A stretch of DNA of 64,000 nt from Annulohypoxylon bovei var. microspora (GCA_022836615.1 MU405290.1:111801-175800), one strand, 5' to 3'; shown: positions 13,630 through 25,407, counted from the stretch's first letter. Notes: generated from the letters alone by a model not told the origin. Made by a program: numbers and translations.

Positions 13630-16287
13630 ATGGCAACGGGCGATCCTCTAAACGTTGTTGCCCTGGTATCTGGAGGAAAGGATAGCTTCTACTCCATTCT
13701 CCACTGTTTGGCCAATGGACATCGCGTCATAGCACTGGCTAATCTCCATCCGCCGCCTGGAGTTGTCAGTACTAGTACACATACTACTGCCAGATCCGAA
13801 GATGAAGATGGGCCTAGAGCCGAAGTTGACTGCGCTATTAGCAAAATTGCTGCCATACAGATCTCCCCTAGCGATGATCTAGTTGCCCAACATCAGCACG
13901 GCTCGCTCCCAGGACCAAGGGTCGACGATGATAACCAAGATGAAGACGAGATCGACTTGAATAGTTTCATGTACCAGACTGTAGGTCACCAGGTGATACC
14001 TCTTTATGCCCAAGCCACAGGGCTGCCTCTATTCCGCCAGGCTATCCTGGGGACTGCGGTAGATAGTGGCATAAGTTACAAAGACCCGGATGATCATCAC
14101 CAGGAAGAGGACGAGACAGAGTCCTTAGTCCCGCTCCTACGTGCTGTTCTCAAGGCTCATCCGGAGGTTAATGCCCTGTGCACGGGCGCAATACTATCGA
14201 CGTACCAGCGGACCCGCGTCGAGTCCGTCGCCCTGCGTCTCGGCCTAATTCCGCTGGCGTATCTATGGCAGTTTCCCGAGCTTCCGCTTTCCTCCACTAC
14301 AACCACCACTTCTGCTTCCCCCACAGCAGCTCCTCTTCAACCTGTAGGTACCGATGGTGCACAGCTACTTCGCGACATGGCTGCCGCGGGGTTGGTGGCA
14401 CGTGTTGTGAAGGTGGCTAGCGCTGGCCTAGGGGAAGAGTTCCTATGGGAGAATGTGGCTAGCGATACCGGTATATCACGTATCCGCCGTGCACTCCGGC
14501 GTTTCGGGGGTGACGGCGGACGGGGTGCCGTGCTCGGCGAGGGAGGTGAGTTTGAGACGCTCGTCGTAGATGGGCCGCCAGCGCTGTTTAAGGGCCGCGT
14601 TATTGTACGTGATGATGATAAGAGGGTTGTCCGTGAGGGCGGCGGTAGCGCTTGGTTGAGCATTCGCGAGGCTCAGGTCGAGATGAAACCGGATGCGGAT
14701 ATAGTATCCAAGGCAGAAAAACATGTCCGTATCCCAAGTCTACTTGATCCGACGTTCGAAAACGTCCTCGACTCGTTACTGGATAAGCCCCTGGGATACG
14801 ATCCTAACTGTATCAGCCAGCACAAAATTTCCTACCCAACTGTCTTTGATCTCCAGCCCCCTAACTCTAGTAGTCAGGATTGGTACTTCGTGGAATGTTC
14901 AGGAAACATTGAAGCCCAGACAGCCCAAATTGTGGATGGAATCCGCCAACAACTATACGAACATTCATTGCCGGCAACTGCTATTACCAATTCTATCATC
15001 GTGTTGCGGCGAATGGCAGACTTCCCAATTGTCAATAAGATCTACGGGGCGCTATTCAAAGAGCCAAATCCACCGGCCCGAGTTACTATCTCATGTGGCG
15101 ACCTCTTACTGCCTCAGGGTGCCGATATAACCATTCTCCTCACGGTACAATCTCGGATGAAGCAGGAAGATAGACGCGGCCTACATGTGCAATCTCGGTC
15201 GTATTGGGCACCTGCGAACATCGGTCCTTATAGCCAAGCTATCACATATCCACTCCTCGCAATGGACAAAAATAGGGGTGATGATAATAACGCATATTCA
15301 GATCCACCCCTCGCAGTATCTATTGCAGGCCAGATACCCTTGGTGCCTGCATCTATGGCTCTACCTGCCGTGCCATCAGACGGCGATGATACTCTCCAAC
15401 TACAAGTCACTCTAGCGCTACAGCATCTGTGGCGTGTCGGCGCTGAGATGCAGGTCCAATGGTGGAGTAGCGCGGTGGCATACTTCCCGCGCTCGTCTAC
15501 CACTTCGCACGCGAAACACCGTGCTTCTCTAGCTGCAAGTGCTTGGAGAGCCGCGCATGCGGCGCCATCTTCTGCTTCAAGTGATACAGAAGAGGGACCA
15601 GACCTATGGGATCAGAAATACAATCCTTCATATATGACCTATGGCGGCAGCGACGCTGCTACCGCAAGGCCAGGGCTCCCAGAATGGGAGGTATTGAAGG
15701 ACTTCGACCCTGATGCATATACTGGAATGGGTGTGTCACAAAGACCGCTGCCGTTCGTGTTCTCGGCTGAAGTCGAGGAGCTGCCGCGGTCTGCTGGCGT
15801 TGAGTGGCACGCGCATCTGGGATTCGCGAACGTAGGCTTCGGGGATATACGGTTATACTCGGCTCACGGCTCAGATAGGGACAAATATAGGACCCTGCAC
15901 CACGTCCTTGTTGAGTCGCCTTCCGGAGACATGTTCGTTCAGACTACCGTAGCGTATCAAGACAGCGAGGAAGCCCATCGCTCGATTGGGGAGGCTATAG
16001 ATGATGCAGCGCTGACTACGCAGAGGGTAGTGCCTCAGATACTAGGTACAGCCAATCGTGGAGAATCGCATGGTGTTGTGGTAAACCCGAAGCTCACGTA
16101 CGTCAATTCCGAGTCTTTTGATCTTCTCGGAGAGGCAGAGTCTTTGCTAGGGAAGGGAGCGGTTATTCCGTGTAGGTCGCTTTGGGATTGCCAAGCGCGG
16201 AAGTTGGATATGGTGGTGATATTAGAGACTAGTTGGAAGAGAATACTTCCGGCAAAGCTAAGTTTCGATAGAGGGTATACGTATTAG
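13630..16287 (+). CDS. DPH6: Diphthine--ammonia ligase Dph6-like, fused to two Rid (YjgF) domains
   Basis: Predicted to catalyse the last, ATP-dependent amidation of diphthine to diphthamide on elongation factor 2 in the cytosol. A single uninterrupted exon encodes 885 residues. The N-terminal PP-loop ATP-pyrophosphatase motif SGGKDS is at about residues 14-19 and leads the Dph6 catalytic domain (to about 300). This domain carries an acidic, low-complexity insertion at about 50-115. Two Rid/YjgF-like regions follow: one at about 390-500, and one starting near the block YWAPANIGPYSQAI. The family in yeast (Dph6) and fission yeast (Mug71) has this same ATPase plus double Rid layout. The start at 13630 is chosen because it sits in a strong CCATGG context right before the conserved domain; an in-frame ATG 21 bases upstream is possible. 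The gene ends 159 bases from the convergent esterase gene, so the 3' UTRs probably overlap. Confidence 0.9.
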   Translation: MATGDPLNVVALVSGGKDSFYSILHCLANGHRVIALANLHPPPGVVSTSTHTTARSEDEDGPRAEVDCAISKIAAIQISPSDDLVAQHQHGSLPGPRVDDDNQDEDEIDLNSFMYQTVGHQVIPLYAQATGLPLFRQAILGTAVDSGISYKDPDDHHQEEDETESLVPLLRAVLKAHPEVNALCTGAILSTYQRTRVESVALRLGLIPLAYLWQFPELPLSSTTTTTSASPTAAPLQPVGTDGAQLLRDMAAAGLVARVVKVASAGLGEEFLWENVASDTGISRIRRALRRFGGDGGRGAVLGEGGEFETLVVDGPPALFKGRVIVRDDDKRVVREGGGSAWLSIREAQVEMKPDADIVSKAEKHVRIPSLLDPTFENVLDSLLDKPLGYDPNCISQHKISYPTVFDLQPPNSSSQDWYFVECSGNIEAQTAQIVDGIRQQLYEHSLPATAITNSIIVLRRMADFPIVNKIYGALFKEPNPPARVTISCGDLLLPQGADITILLTVQSRMKQEDRRGLHVQSRSYWAPANIGPYSQAITYPLLAMDKNRGDDNNAYSDPPLAVSIAGQIPLVPASMALPAVPSDGDDTLQLQVTLALQHLWRVGAEMQVQWWSSAVAYFPRSSTTSHAKHRASLAASAWRAAHAAPSSASSDTEEGPDLWDQKYNPSYMTYGGSDAATARPGLPEWEVLKDFDPDAYTGMGVSQRPLPFVFSAEVEELPRSAGVEWHAHLGFANVGFGDIRLYSAHGSDRDKYRTLHHVLVESPSGDMFVQTTVAYQDSEEAHRSIGEAIDDAALTTQRVVPQILGTANRGESHGVVVNPKLTYVNSESFDLLGEAESLLGKGAVIPCRSLWDCQARKLDMVVILETSWKRILPAKLSFDRGYTY

Positions 16288-16446
16288 GGTCAGAAAAATG
16301 AAGAGGCTGGTCAATTGTTTATGCGTATGCCATAAATCGCCGATATCGAATCATTTCGTCACTATATACCGAATTACTTAGGTACCTACATAGATGCGCA
16401 TCACAGCCCTACGCAGAATATTAGGTATCACCTACATCCTTTCTTT

Positions 16447-18795
16447 TTACTGCTGTGTCGCAGGTGCCAGCCCCCTCCAGAAATCGCACCGCTCCTGCAA
16501 ATCCGACGATACGGTCTCCATCATGAAACTCTCCGTCTGGAAAACCAACCTTCTGCCTCCCGCCTCCTCATCACTGGTACCATTGATATTGGTCTCATTA
16601 GTCGTCCCCCACGCCTCCCACTCCGGCGCCCCCACCGCGCGTAACGTATTCGGGTCTAAGGTCTTCACAAACGAGATCCAGTAATCCATAACAGGTTTCA
16701 CGACTCCGGCCGCCGCCCCTGGAGGGTAGTAGCTCGCGGGCCCCCCGCCGACCCCGTTCAAAGCATCCGGCCCATACACCGCCCACGACTCCCATATGTG
16801 CGGGACGCCTAGCCCGTTCGCCGTGTTCGACGGGTCGGCTACGTCGTACCGGTACCCCCACATCTGACCGCCGCTCGCGTTTGCGCTCGGGAGCGTGCCG
16901 AAAGGCGGGACCGGCGGGCGCGTGTACGACTCCAGGACGTAGTTCGCCGGGCAGATGAACGTGGCTTCCCCGTACGCGGCCGCCGTCGACGGAAACCACG
17001 ACGCGTGCAAGGGGAGCGGCGCCTGCAGGGCCTGCGGGTACTGCGCTTCGATGGACGTCGTCTGGGCGCCGCTTAGCTTGGGGTAGTTGTTCTGCATGAA
17101 GGTGCCGAAGTCGTCGATGCTCGTCGCGTTGGACGCGAACCCCGTGCCCTCGTTCGTCGTCGTGCCCATGATCACCGGGACCGGGACGTACTCCCCCCGC
17201 TCGAAGAGCGCGTACGGCAGGTCGCGGAGGAGCGCGCCGTCGACGCACGGCGTCCAGTAGAACAGCGGCAGCGGCGTCGGGAGCCCCGGACGCCCCGGGA
17301 ACGGCGAGCGCGCGTTGAGCGGCTGCAGGGCGGCGGTGTCGAGGCCCCGGAGACAGGACAGCGGGTCCGGCTGCGAGGCGCAGTCGGTCTGGTTGAGGAG
17401 CAGGTCGTACTGCCACTCCAGGTCGCCGAGCGGCGGCTGCCAGGGGAAGAAGACGGACTCGCCGACGCCGCCGACGAACAGGTCGCTGCCGACCTCGTCC
17501 CCGCCGTCGCCGTCGTCGCCGCTGGTAGCGTTCCCGTAGCTACCGTAGCTCCCGTAGCTGCCCTCCCCGTGCTCCCCATATGCCATCAGCAGGTGCAGCG
17601 CCACGGACCCGGCACCGGCGGAGGTGCCCGTGATCACGACGTGCTCGGGGTCGCCGCCGAACTGCGCGACGTGCTGCCGCACCCACCGCAGCATCGCGAT
17701 CTGGTCGCGCAGCCCGCCGTTCAGGTCCCCGTCCGCGCGCACGCGCTCCGAGGCCAGGAAGCCCCACAGCCCCACGCGGTAGTTGAAGTTCACGAACACG
17801 ATGCTGTTGTTCGACTGCGAGAGCAGGTACGTCCCGTTCCAGTTCGCGTTGCTGTTGGTGTTGTAGCCTGGCGTGTGTGGTCAGTTGATTAGCTCGTGAG
17901 AAAAAGGGGTGCGGAAAGTGATTTAGGTTTGATGTGTTAGTATTAGTGTAGGTGATGTGTAGGTAGGTTGGTTCGTGAGATATAGCAAAGAGCATACCGC
18001 CGCCCTGGATAAATAGCCATACGGGTAACTTGGAGTCTACCGTTGCGTTGGCCGGCGCCCATACATTGGCGTACAGGCAGTCTTCGTCTTGGGCGCTGTT
18101 CGGGTACGCTGCGCCGAGGCCTAGACAAATAGGACCGAACTACAATATCAAATATGTTAATTGGTGTATCTCTCCTCTTTCCTTTTCCTTTTCCTTTTCC
18201 TTTTCCTTTTCATGCATCTAGGTATTTGATAGCAAAAACACAGAACAATGAGAGGTGGGGATAATAGGGAACAAGAGGAAAATGAATCTAAAGATGTAAC
18301 ATACAGCATTGGCAGCCTGGTCTCCCGAATCTTCCGCCTCCGGCTCGGCCGGCGCCCTCCACCTGCGGTCTCCCGTCGGCGGCGCCGCGTACCGCATCCC
18401 GAGATACTGCGCCACGCCGCCCTCGCTGCCGACGAGCGAGCCCTGGTACTGCGCGTAGCCGAGATTCACTCGGGCGTTGCCCGGGCTGGACGGGGTCTAT
18501 GTCGGTTCTTAGCATTGGTCTTTTTCGTGGAATCCCGCTTGACTATTAGGATTGGGATAACTATGTATAAGAAGGATGGGAGTACCGTCTTGTCGTGTAT
18601 GACTTTTTCAATAGCCCATTGATGATTCCGTCGAGTGACTAGCACGGCCGAAAGTACCACGACGAGGGTAACTATCACTGTTGCTATGAGAGCATATATA
18701 TACCACGGCTTTATCCTCTTTCTGGCAGCGTGAATTTTACCCATGGCGACCTCTCGTCGACCCTTGGGAAGGTCTGGCACTTGCTCATCAGCCAT
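16447..18795 (-). CDS. Type B carboxylesterase with N-terminal membrane anchor
   Basis: Alpha/beta-hydrolase of the carboxylesterase/lipase type B family (acts on carboxylic esters; substrate unknown). Four exons on the minus strand: 18795-18586, 18496-18305, 18139-17998 and 17867-16447, total 654 residues. The three introns have GTACTC, GTATGT and GTATGC donors and consistent phases. Residues about 31-53 form one hydrophobic segment preceded by basic residues and followed by RR. This suggests a signal anchor with the enzyme outside the cytosol or in a secretory compartment, rather than the cleaved signal peptide usual for secreted family members. Visible family blocks are EDCLYANVW, the oxyanion-hole GGGYN (created exactly by the exon 3/4 junction), and the nucleophile elbow GTSAGAGS with Ser near 264. 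The Glu of TTTNEGTGF and the His of GVPHIWESW complete the triad. The long last exon is visibly more GC-rich than the flanking DNA. Confidence 0.88.
18181..18210. repeat. (CCTTTT)5 microsatellite in esterase intron 2
   Basis: Five perfect CCTTTT units lie inside the second intron (18140-18304) of the esterase gene. On the transcribed (minus) sense this is a purine AAAAGG tract, so it is not the polypyrimidine tract of the acceptor. Confidence 0.9.
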
Positions 18796-20317
18796 AGCAA
18801 AAGCGACCGTAATTCAAGTCCCTAGGAATAGTCGACTTTGAAGTCTATCCGAGTACTCCAGCCTTGAAAAGCTGTTCTATACTCTGCCTAGTCGTATAAG
18901 CACCGACTGAGCTGCCAACAGGAATGAGTATCTTCCCATACCCAGCCTCGCTTATAAATGTTCATCTACGAGCCGCCAAAGACCGCCTTGCGCGAAGAAA
19001 AATGCCTCGGTCCTCAGCAATAAAAGTCAGTCTAGCCTATTCAGCTAAGGAAAAACGCCACATGATTATGGAACATTTGCATGCATGAGTTGCACGACAG
19101 TAGTCCTTCTCTGATGTTGGAACGTTACTGGAAAGCCTTAGAGCCTACATATATGTGTCGAGCAGGATGCCTACCTAGATGCCGTAGAAATAAGCCTCCA
19201 CAATGCTACAGTAGCACCGGGGCAGCGGGGGATTCAGGCAAGCGAGAGGCGCTCGCCGGGGAAATTTGCGTATTTGAGGTCATGATCTTCGGTGATGCGG
19301 GAGACAGGCATCCGAGAAGTCACTATGCCGTAACAGGTTTCAAGATACCCTGTTTGGGGTATGTGATGATGGATATGCTCTTAGAGACGGAACAGAAAAC
19401 GTGAGGAGGGGCAGACGCCTAAACATTTCTCCATCTGATCCAGGATCCGATTCTAAACTGGAAAGGACTTCGGAACCTAGGGACCTGTGAGTGGGAACAT
19501 TATCTCCTCTCCATGTCAGTAATACAGCTGGTTTCCTTGAAGGCATGTTTGATATGACGAACATTAGACAAGGACTGACCGGGGGAGGTCGAATAGGATC
19601 GATGGAACAATGTCGATCACTTCACCGTCACTGAAGGAATCTAGGAATCTAGGAAGCCAGCCCACTTGTTCGAGCCGCTGAAGATCCATGAATTTCAAAC
19701 ATCACCCACTTCACATATTTCATTAAACATTAAAGGCAAGCAAGTGAAATGAAGAAAGTATTCATCATATACGCGTATTGATCTAGAAAACAATCAAGTA
19801 GTGATACCTCAATGAGAACCTCCCTCTTTACTCCAAGGCTCTCTGCTCGCATCCTCCTTCCAGCTCGACGTCAGTTTAGTTAGAATAGACACAACTCGGC
19901 GAAAACCAGCCCGGATTAAAACGATGCAAATGTCCATTCCAAACCATGAACCAAAAAAAATAAACCGTAACGCCCTAGTCATTCAAAGGATTCGTGTGGG
20001 AAGGTCGGTCGGTGTGAACGAATACAAGTAACCAAGGTAGCCAGCTGGGCCACCTCTTCGAAGAGGAATCATCGAAGACAAATGCGAAGAGAGAAGAAGT
20101 CGGATCTATTATGCTTGATCGAGGAAATCCATGTACCTCTTATTGATACCAAACGCCAAGCGCATATGCAAAGAACCGTGATTCGGTCGTCATAGTCGTC
20201 ATCGTGAAAATAGCTGCCCGCAGGGATTTAATTATCGTTGGATATACCATGAGATATTGCAGCATTAATCGGAACAGTCATTGATAGTCAATTTGGCGGC
20301 CGTAAAACCTCATCATT
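18796..20317. other. Intergenic between esterase and CDC14 genes
   Basis: This holds the upstream region of the esterase gene and the downstream region of CDC14; both genes are on the minus strand. Short open frames (up to 107 codons, at 19081) show no domain. Nothing else was recognised. Confidence 0.6.
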
Positions 20318-22558
20318 CTATAACGCGGAAATCTTGCGCCCTGAATTGGCACTGGAGTTGGCACCGATGCTACCGACCCGGCCGCTGGTCTTTCGCACGC
20401 CCATTGAATCTTTGTTCCGGGCCGATTCGGTTGATCGCTTGCTGCCTCTGATCTTGGTCATCACGCCAGAAGCGCTCGCCGCGCGTGTTGGCGAACCGGT
20501 GACATGGTCTACGATGGTCTTCGGACGACCGTGACCGACGTTTTCGGTGTCATTGGATGCGTCGTTGTCGATCACCTGATATATTGTCGTAGTCGTGCTT
20601 TGACTGACGGATCTGATCGTTTCGCTACAGCCTGGCGTGCGAGATGCCTTACGGTGAGATCGCATGCGCAAGAGTATTTCCTCCTCCGATTCCACGCTAT
20701 CGTTAGATCGCCTGTGAGTGGAGGCGGCCTCTTTGTTCTTCTCGGCGGCTTGTTGTTCCTCCTCAACCGTAGGATGATGGGCAGAATTCCGGTGGTAGGG
20801 ATGGTGACGGTCTACACGACTAGTCTTTCGAGGCTGACCTGGTGTTGGTGCAGGTAGGTAGTCTTCTTGCACACCGGCATTGCGGCGTTCATTATCCATC
20901 TCGCCTAGAGGCGTGCGGTTAGACGGGCTTCGGCTTGGGGGAGTTGAGGCTTGAGCGCTTCGGTTTAAATTGGCCTTCTGCATTGCTCGGATAGGTGTGC
21001 TAGGCGGTACGTTCGCAGTAAGCTCCTTTCTCAACTTCCTCTCTAGCCTCTCCTCAATCCACCATTCCCGGAAGACCCCTTGGTTGATATGTAGCCAATG
21101 TTGCTGAGGACCTACAACCATACCCGGACGCATGAATCGCATGAAGGAAATGATCTCGTTCGCCGTGAAACCATGGCGGTAGATCAGATATGCTCCAATC
21201 AAGCATCCAGTTCTTCCAAGACCGGCTTTGCAGTGGACCGCAATTCCCTTCTTTTTGACCGTGATCGTCTCGTGGGCAAGCTTGATGAATTTTCGGACAG
21301 TACTCAACGGTGGGCAAGTACCGTCCTCGAATATCATGTCAAGATGTTGTATCCCTAACGCCTCAAAGTAGGACGGAGAGTAAAGAGGTGAGTTAAGACG
21401 CACGACCAAGCCGATGTTACGTTCAGTGAAGTGTCTTAATACGTTCTTAAACGGTTGTGGGAGGGTTGGGTGAGCATCTACAGCAGACATGGTCTTGGGC
21501 AACGAAGCATATAATTCCGAAGACTCCGTGATTCGTGTCGCCGGAGTACTCTGCGGAGAGGCGAATGCCAGGAAATTAGGAGTAATCCAATTGAAGTCGC
21601 CATGCTCGACTCGTTCGAACCTTTCGTACTCGTCAAGGTCAAAGTTGTCCAAGACACAGCAGCCTTCTTCCTTGGCTTTCCAAACACCATAGACTATATC
21701 CTGAACAGTGATACCATAGTCGGCTTGACTGTAACCAGCATCGCGGAAAGGCATCAGAGGCGGATCGACCTGGGCGATAGGCGCTAGGGCCAAGTGAGGT
21801 GGCCAGGACTGGATCAATACCATGTAACACGCTAGTAAACAAGCGGCATTTGCTCGACCTGTCCGAAATTGTCAGCAAGTGTCATAAATGTCTGAATGTC
21901 GGTGAACCTACTTCTTGGGTCTGCACGGCTATAAAATACAATTGGCCTGTGTTGGTTTTCCTTGGCACCAAGCACATCGTGGAAGTGTAGGGCAAAGCGG
22001 TAGAGATGACCAATGTGAAGCGGGCCAAAATCGTGGTGGAATGCGTTATAGAGGAGAGTGTCGTCGACAGTGAAGTAGTACGGCGGGAATCGCTCGGACT
22101 TAGCTGGAGCTGGCGCAGGGCCGTCAACTGCTCTTTGTGACCGCTTCCTTGGTGATTGAGTTGGTGGTTCATGATACGGGAAGACGGTGTCGGCATTAGG
22201 AGGGTGAAGGTAGGATGCTAGGTATAAGCGGTCTGCAATTGTTAGCAATGTAACTGGGAATGCTTCCGAATTAAGTAGTAAGGATGGATGTAGGGAGTTA
22301 TGAGAGATGCCAGTAGACATTGAGCATCTCAGCTTATTTTGCGTCATTGGGAGGCGCAAGGTAGTCAAAGGACATAACAAACAAATGGGATAATGGGATT
22401 AGGATGATGATTGAGGGTAAGGCGAATATGAAGGTGAAAATTATTAAGCTATTATCGACACCGTCGACGAAAAGGACGGTGAAGGTAAAACAAAAAGACA
22501 TACCTGGAATATACTCAATGACCTGACCCGAGTTAGAACTCCTTGAAGAAGGCGGCAT
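20318..22558 (-). CDS. CDC14: Dual-specificity protein phosphatase Cdc14
   Basis: Cell-cycle phosphatase that reverses Cdk phosphorylation at mitotic exit, septation and related steps. Three exons on the minus strand: 22558-22504, 22232-21912 and 21858-20318, 638 residues. Both junctions are phase 1 and join family blocks (EYIP-DRLYLASY and FYSRADPRSRANAACLL). The N-terminal DSPn domain (about residues 15-175) is followed by the catalytic domain. That domain has the general-acid block FEDGTCPP (Asp near 304) and the P-loop HCKAGLGRTG (Cys near 335). After about residue 420 the tail is long, Ser/Arg-rich and low-complexity with several S/T-P sites, as is usual for fungal Cdc14 and consistent with regulation by phosphorylation. 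The first exon is only 55 nt and its ATG is the only suitable start. Confidence 0.93.
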
Positions 22559-23516
22559 CTTGGCGACTATTGCTATTGCTATTGAATATTCTTGCTTCTA
22601 CTTCTATTGCCTTGTCGCTACTCGTTCAATGTTCCTTTGAAGACGCTGTCGGGACTCGGAAGAGTTGAGGAAGTTTCAATAGCTCTGCATAAACAAGGAG
22701 CAGGCCTTATGTAATATGGACTTGACAGTCGAAACTTCAGGTTTATCGTATACGTTATACTAGGTACCTAGAAGGATCGACTGGCGATGTCCGGATAAAG
22801 AGAGCAATGGATAGATATGAATAGAATAAGTAACGATTTCATTCATGCATTAACAATCTATTGAATGTCAAACGTAAAGCGTAGTTGTAGAAGTAGACGA
22901 TGCGAGTAACAGAAAGAGAAGAGTAAGGGGTAGTAATAGAGTAATAGAGGATAGGATTTGAAAGTTAAAATGTTGTAGATCATCAAAACATGAAGCCTTT
23001 TTCAAGGAGACGATGTTTTTTTGTATCAGATGCCTTATTATTATTTTCTTGTTTGATTGTTATTGTTGGGGTAGGAAGGCAGGGAAGGAAAGCAAAGAAA
23101 GCAAAGGCCATAGCGCTCTCATTTGACATTTTACCTATTTTGGTTAAGTGCATGACCTATATCCCTGTCATGTTTACGGGTCCTGCCGTTGCTTAGCAAC
23201 CGTTAGATCCATACGAAATAGGCATAGGTGGCTGAAACCTTGGACCTCATAAGCCTCAGCTGAATTCCAACCGTTCTTTCAAGGTGGCTCCTATCCAGTC
23301 AACCTTATCTTATCGTTACTCGAAGGCTCGGAATAAAAAAGACCTGGTTCCATACGATTTACCCCTCCCTTGTCTTCCGTCCCCCGCAGAGGCTCTGGGT
23401 TGAAACCGTGGAACCTCAATATTTCTTTCATTACGCAATCCACATTCCGATCTATTTTGACCAACTATTTACATGCGATCGAATCCAAACATACACAACT
23501 CACTTACGAAAAGGCA
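22559..23516. other. Divergent promoter region between CDC14 and PCC1
   Basis: About 960 bases separate the two start codons. It is AT-rich and has a purine-rich run (about 22911-22955), but no recognisable motif or coding frame. The two genes are transcribed away from each other. Confidence 0.6.
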
Positions 23517-23931
23517 ATGACTATCATGGCGGCAACAAAAGATATACAATTCCCTTGCATGTTGTACGTCAGCGTTTGCAGCCACATACACACACACACA
23601 CACCCGACAATCATGCTAATACTGTTTGTTTCTTAGAACTATTGAGGTGCCATTCCCGACATCGCGGCTGGCATCTATCGCTCTCAAGACATTGCAAGTT
23701 GATAAAGAATTATCCCCATTAGTGCAGCGGACTTTCTCTATTGGAAGCTCAAATGAGGGTACCGCCAATGGAGATGTAGAAGGAACCATATTACGAACTG
23801 AGTATAAAGCTACGACGAATAGGATGCTTCGTGTAGCTGTCAACTCCTTCATGGATAGTCTAAATCTAGTACTTGAAGTCATGCAAGAACTCGATACGGA
23901 TGTCCTAGCTACAAAAGATACCACAGCATGA
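23517..23931 (+). CDS. PCC1: EKC/KEOPS complex subunit Pcc1
   Basis: Small subunit of the KEOPS complex, which makes the universal t6A modification at position 37 of ANN-decoding tRNAs and also affects telomeres and transcription. Two exons, 23517-23563 and 23637-23931, encode 113 residues (110 if translation begins at the second ATG, 23526). The 73-nt intron has a GTACGT donor, a TTCTTAG acceptor and a (CA)n run inside; the phase-2 junction gives FPCMLTIEVPFP. The C-terminal half carries the Pcc1/CTAG signature block RMLRVAVNSFMDSLNLVLEVM, close in pattern to yeast Pcc1 RVLRVGVSSIIDSI. The central segment (about residues 45-65) is longer than in yeast. It faces the Hsp20 gene tail to tail. 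Confidence 0.88.
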
Positions 23932-24333
23932 GTTGAATCAAAGGGAGTCTACTTCAAGGTTAAGTGTCTCTTCAACTAGATAGTACCTAGTCTCCGAGGA
24001 CTACGGCACATGCCACGAGACTGGTCTATAGCTACCTACTACGTAGTGGAATGGATGGAATGCCAAACAATGATATGTGAGTATCAGAGTGAACACAGAT
24101 GACAAAATGAGAGCACGTCACTAATTTTTATCACAAGTATATTCTGGGATCTGACCTAACCACATAGAAAGACACTGAATTATTTTCAACGCAATTTTTT
24201 ATTGGTTATGGGGCGTAATACTATCTAGAAAAACTCCTAAAACTCCTTACTCCTGTCATTCCAAATTCCCGGGTTATCCTCAAATTTCCGTTACCTATTC
24301 ATCCATGCCCTCCTAACTATGAAACATCCACGT
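23932..24333. other. Convergent 3' spacer between PCC1 and the Hsp20 gene
   Basis: About 400 bases of AT-rich sequence between two convergent stop codons. It probably holds both 3' UTRs. No further feature was seen. Confidence 0.6.
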
Positions 24334-25407
24334 TTACTGGATGTCGACTTTGTGGACTTGAGTCCACTCCTTCTCGGTCTTAGGAACGGTCACGATGAGA
24401 ATGCCGTTCTCCATCTTAGCAGTGATGCCGACGCCGTCAACATCCTCCTTCTCATTGCTTCCGAGAGGTGGTAGCTTGATGCTTCTCTCGAACATGCCGA
24501 TCTTCCTCTCGCTGGAAGTTAAGGACTTGATGAATTCCTCGTCGCCCGGGCGGTAGACGACTCCTGCGATGTTCACCTTTTCTCCGTCCCAGTTGACTGA
24601 GATGTCCTCCTTCTTCGCGCCTGGAAGCGACACGTGGAGGATATACGCCTTCTCCGTGTTGAAGACGTCGACGGGCGGGGTGAAAGCGTTGTCCTGCTGC
24701 TCCCCGTGTTCACCCGAGAGGCCGTCGCGAGCTTGATCCATGTAATCTCTGAACGCCGCCGCGAACGGGTGGCCGGCAAGAGCATGCATTACAGGCCGGA
24801 AGTCCCAGGGGCCGTTGTAGCTCGGTGGTGGTGGTCCATGTCGACCTCCTCCCCTGCGTCCGTACCGACCACCTCGTCCTCGCTGAGGACCACCAAAGCC
24901 ACCAAAGCCGTGCGGGGGGCCGTGAGGGAAAGGTGGGGGAGGCGGGTGGTGAGGAGCACCGGCCGGTGGTGGCGGTGGGGGAGGATGAGGGAAGCCTCCC
25001 GGAGGAGGCGGAGGCGGAGGGTGAGCCTCGCTGTTGACCGACTCGTCTGGAGTGTTTCTCATGGTTTCGGGAGCGCTCTCCATTCCATCGTCTTCCTCGT
25101 TGTCATCTCCTTCCCTGTCGGATCTAGGAACGTCTTGATAATTCTGAAAGCTATTCCTGCCGCGTCTACCGTGCCTGCCCTGCCATCCGTGACCCCAGGG
25201 CTCGGCCCAGCGAGCCCCGTCGTGACCGGGCCACATGTTATTGGCTTGACCAGGGCCAAAAGGAAACCCGTGGCCGAAGTTGGCCCCAAGGTTGGCGTGG
25301 TCGACGCCAGCGCCAGCTGTCATAGAGGCATGCGGACCAAACGATTGCATGTACTCCCAGAAAGGAGGCGGTTGATTGTTGTTATTGTTGTTGTTGGTGT
25401 TTGCCAT
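24334..25407 (-). CDS. Small heat-shock protein (Hsp20 / alpha-crystallin domain) with Pro/Gly-rich N-terminus
   Basis: ATP-independent chaperone that holds unfolding proteins. One exon of 357 residues. The alpha-crystallin domain fills the last 117 residues (about 241-357). It shows PPVDVFNTEKAYILHVSLPG, an EDISVNWDGEKVNIAG strand region and a C-terminal NGILIVTVPK block. The N-terminal 240 residues are low-complexity: a poly-Asn run near residue 5, an RGGRYGRRGGGRHG-type Gly/Arg patch near 180-200, and long proline runs at about 128-170. Fungal Hsp20 proteins often have short N-terminal arms, so this extended arm is notable and may drive oligomerisation or condensation (inference). A TATA box lies about 105 bases upstream. 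Confidence 0.9.
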   Translation of the reverse strand: MANTNNNNNNNQPPPFWEYMQSFGPHASMTAGAGVDHANLGANFGHGFPFGPGQANNMWPGHDGARWAEPWGHGWQGRHGRRGRNSFQNYQDVPRSDREGDDNEEDDGMESAPETMRNTPDESVNSEAHPPPPPPPGGFPHPPPPPPPAGAPHHPPPPPFPHGPPHGFGGFGGPQRGRGGRYGRRGGGRHGPPPPSYNGPWDFRPVMHALAGHPFAAAFRDYMDQARDGLSGEHGEQQDNAFTPPVDVFNTEKAYILHVSLPGAKKEDISVNWDGEKVNIAGVVYRPGDEEFIKSLTSSERKIGMFERSIKLPPLGSNEKEDVDGVGITAKMENGILIVTVPKTEKEWTQVHKVDIQ

